From the NCBI GenBank assembly GCA_050173895.1, contig JBFXKJ010000214.1, positions 1 through 6,870 of the forward strand: DNA of 6,870 nucleotides. Reading direction: 5' to 3'. The notes beneath the pieces are model-generated. The model did not search any database and had not been told where the DNA came from. It worked only from the letters and a program-made list of their open reading frames with translations. This DNA is from JBCFBK01 sp050173895 (GTDB lineage Bacteria > Bacteroidota > Bacteroidia > Bacteroidales > Prolixibacteraceae). Position numbers and translations under genes: made by a program. Shown in pieces: positions 5,421 through 6,870 of this stretch (the first letter of the stretch is position 1; every line of letters begins with the position of its first letter).

Positions 5421-6870
5421 TTAATTGAACCAATAAGATAATTTCATCACCAGGGCGCGATTGCGGGAGGTCCAGTTGCCGGTAAAGTAGTTGTCGGTGT
5501 ACACGATAAAAAAGTCCGACACGGGGGCGTAACGCCATTGGAAGCGCATGTTGATGTTCATGTTTTCAATTTGTTCATTATACTGGACAAAGGTCGACAG
5601 GAACACTTTATCAGAAAAAGTCACATCCAGTTTCGGGCCGAGCAACCAAAAATTGGCCTTTTCGAAAGGCGCCGGCAGACGAATTTCATTATAGCTCACA
5701 TTCATGGCAAAGTTAACATAGGGCTGAATGCGGTACCCGACCATCGCTTTCATAAAATCGATATTACCGTTGTAAAAAGACCCTTTACTGTAAAGGGCCG
5801 ACCATTTAAAAGACTTCCGGTTATCCGACAGATATTCGGCCCAGAACTGGGTGAAGTTATGTTCGCTCCCGGCAAGCAGCACGTGCTCACTCACCCGGGT
5901 CGGATCGAAGTCATTCTGCAATTGAACAAAAAAATCTTTCACTCCGGCAATCACCTTTGCCCGGCTGGCAAATTCGACACTATACCCAAGCGTTTGAATG
6001 TAGTCGATTTTGTCAAAATCGGTATTGAAATAATTCTCACTCTCAAAATAAGGTCCGTGTGCAACAACCTTTTTATTGGGTACCCAGGTATAGCCCAGGT
6101 AAGGCCCCAAAAAATTATAGCCGGTACGGGGCACAAAACCAACTTCAGCGTTGTAGTCGGCTCCGACACTTGTCTGATCGAGACGCACTTTTACATGGCG
6201 CGTTTGATATTGCAGGAAAGCGCCCTGGGCATACTGTCCCTGGTCGTGCTCTTCCTCGTCGAACGACTGATGATAAAAGAATTTTCCCGTCCAGGTATTA
6301 TCGCTTGATGCCAGGTTATAATCGAACCCGATCACCCGGTTGTAATCCTGCGCATTGCCCGGCTCATTGATGTTTTCCTTATTCACCACAATCAGACCGG
6401 CACTGGAACGGGCAAAAAGCTTACGCTGAACGGAAGCCACTGCAAAGTTACGCCCCGGCAAGAGCGATGTGCGTTCCGTTTGCATGTCCATCAGCCCCAA
6501 ACGCCAGTTGTTATCCAGCTTGCCGCTCAAACGCGCTCCGAACAAAACCGGCGCATCAAGCCCGATCCGCCGTGAAAAGAAGGGGGTTACCACATCGTAG
6601 CCATAGCCGGCAAACAAATCGGAATTTTCCAGAAAGAACTGTCGTTTTTCAGGAAAGAACAATTCGAACCGATCCAGATTGGTTACCTGCTCATCCACTT
6701 CAGCCTGCGCAAAATCCGGATTATAAGTCAGGTCAAGGTTCATTGAGGTACTCACTCCTATTTTCGCATCAAATCCAAAATCGGTGTTGTAGTCGGCCTT
6801 TGTGCCGGCCTCATAGTCTTTGGTCACCGAACCGAAAACATACGGAATGATTGAAAGCATTGTCTTTGAC
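5421..6870 (-). CDS. DUF5916-type outer-membrane beta-barrel protein, C-terminal part (partial)
   Basis: The frame stays open to the window edge, so 482 C-terminal residues are visible; the ATG at 6858-6860 is internal. The signature NPDFAQAEVDEQVTNLDRFE followed by LFFPEKRQFFLENSDLF (about residues 50-86) is the hallmark of DUF5916 proteins. These usually carry an N-terminal family 9 carbohydrate-binding-like domain before this region and total about 700-900 residues. The rest is a series of amphipathic, aromatic-rich strands with Tyr/Phe/Trp turns (for example FSRRIGLDAPVLFGARLSG). It ends ALVMKLSYWFN, whose final aromatic strand is typical of outer-membrane barrels handled by the BAM complex. 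The family's molecular role is not established; carbohydrate binding is suggested only by the usual N-terminal domain, which is off the window. The secreted esterase follows on the same strand, but no functional link is shown. Confidence 0.85.
   Translation of the reverse strand, partial: SKTMLSIIPYVFGSVTKDYEAGTKADYNTDFGFDAKIGVSTSMNLDLTYNPDFAQAEVDEQVTNLDRFELFFPEKRQFFLENSDLFAGYGYDVVTPFFSRRIGLDAPVLFGARLSGKLDNNWRLGLMDMQTERTSLLPGRNFAVASVQRKLFARSSAGLIVVNKENINEPGNAQDYNRVIGFDYNLASSDNTWTGKFFYHQSFDEEEHDQGQYAQGAFLQYQTRHVKVRLDQTSVGADYNAEVGFVPRTGYNFLGPYLGYTWVPNKKVVAHGPYFESENYFNTDFDKIDYIQTLGYSVEFASRAKVIAGVKDFFVQLQNDFDPTRVSEHVLLAGSEHNFTQFWAEYLSDNRKSFKWSALYSKGSFYNGNIDFMKAMVGYRIQPYVNFAMNVSYNEIRLPAPFEKANFWLLGPKLDVTFSDKVFLSTFVQYNEQIENMNINMRFQWRYAPVSDFFIVYTDNYFTGNWTSRNRALVMKLSYWFN

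Noticed and set aside
5538..6308. A 256-codon open frame on the plus strand
   Set aside because: It lies wholly antisense within the DUF5916 gene, has no recognisable domain, and its composition is what the complementary strand of that gene would give.

Overview
The window looks like chromosomal DNA of a Bacteroidota bacterium. Three things point there: a DUF5916-type outer-membrane protein, which is typical of that phylum; start codons preceded by A-rich sequence rather than Shine-Dalgarno sites; and a TATATTTG element that fits the Bacteroidota -7 promoter box. No rRNA, tRNA or CRISPR array is visible, and base composition looks even across the window. The genus cannot be named from this sequence.

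Left block, 1-3785, plus strand: four consecutive genes that read as a chaperone-usher-like surface-fibre locus. First comes the 3' end of a large protein ending in two beta-sandwich domains (1-627), in the place where an usher would be expected. Next is a small, secreted, Thr/Ser-rich protein without cysteine that resembles a pilin (788-1318). It is followed by a PapD-like periplasmic chaperone with apparent subunit-anchoring Arg and Lys (1369-2187). Last is a 533-residue secreted protein made of three pilin-like domains (2184-3785), a candidate tip or adhesin subunit. The pilin-like gene is bracketed by RNA structure: a perfect 10-bp hairpin across the stop codon of the upstream gene (611-635) and a well-formed intrinsic terminator just after its own stop (1331-1364). 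This would let the subunit be made in excess of the chaperone and tip protein. The last two genes overlap in ATGA, which suggests translational coupling.

Middle, 3786-4586: a spacer of about 195 bp with no clear gene, then the 5' part of an insertion-sequence transposase. It lacks its catalytic half and runs into the 3' end of the convergent esterase gene, so it is a decayed IS remnant.

Right block, 4531-6870, minus strand: a secreted alpha/beta-hydrolase esterase of the esterase D/feruloyl esterase type with a complete catalytic triad, and upstream of it the C-terminal 482 residues of a DUF5916 outer-membrane beta-barrel protein whose N-terminus lies beyond the window. The esterase probably has its own promoter in the 68-bp gap.

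The most interesting part is the left block. Chaperone-usher pili are best known from Proteobacteria, whereas Bacteroidota are best known for type V (FimA/Mfa) pili assembled by a different route. The functional reading rests on motifs seen by eye and on gene order; no database search was possible.
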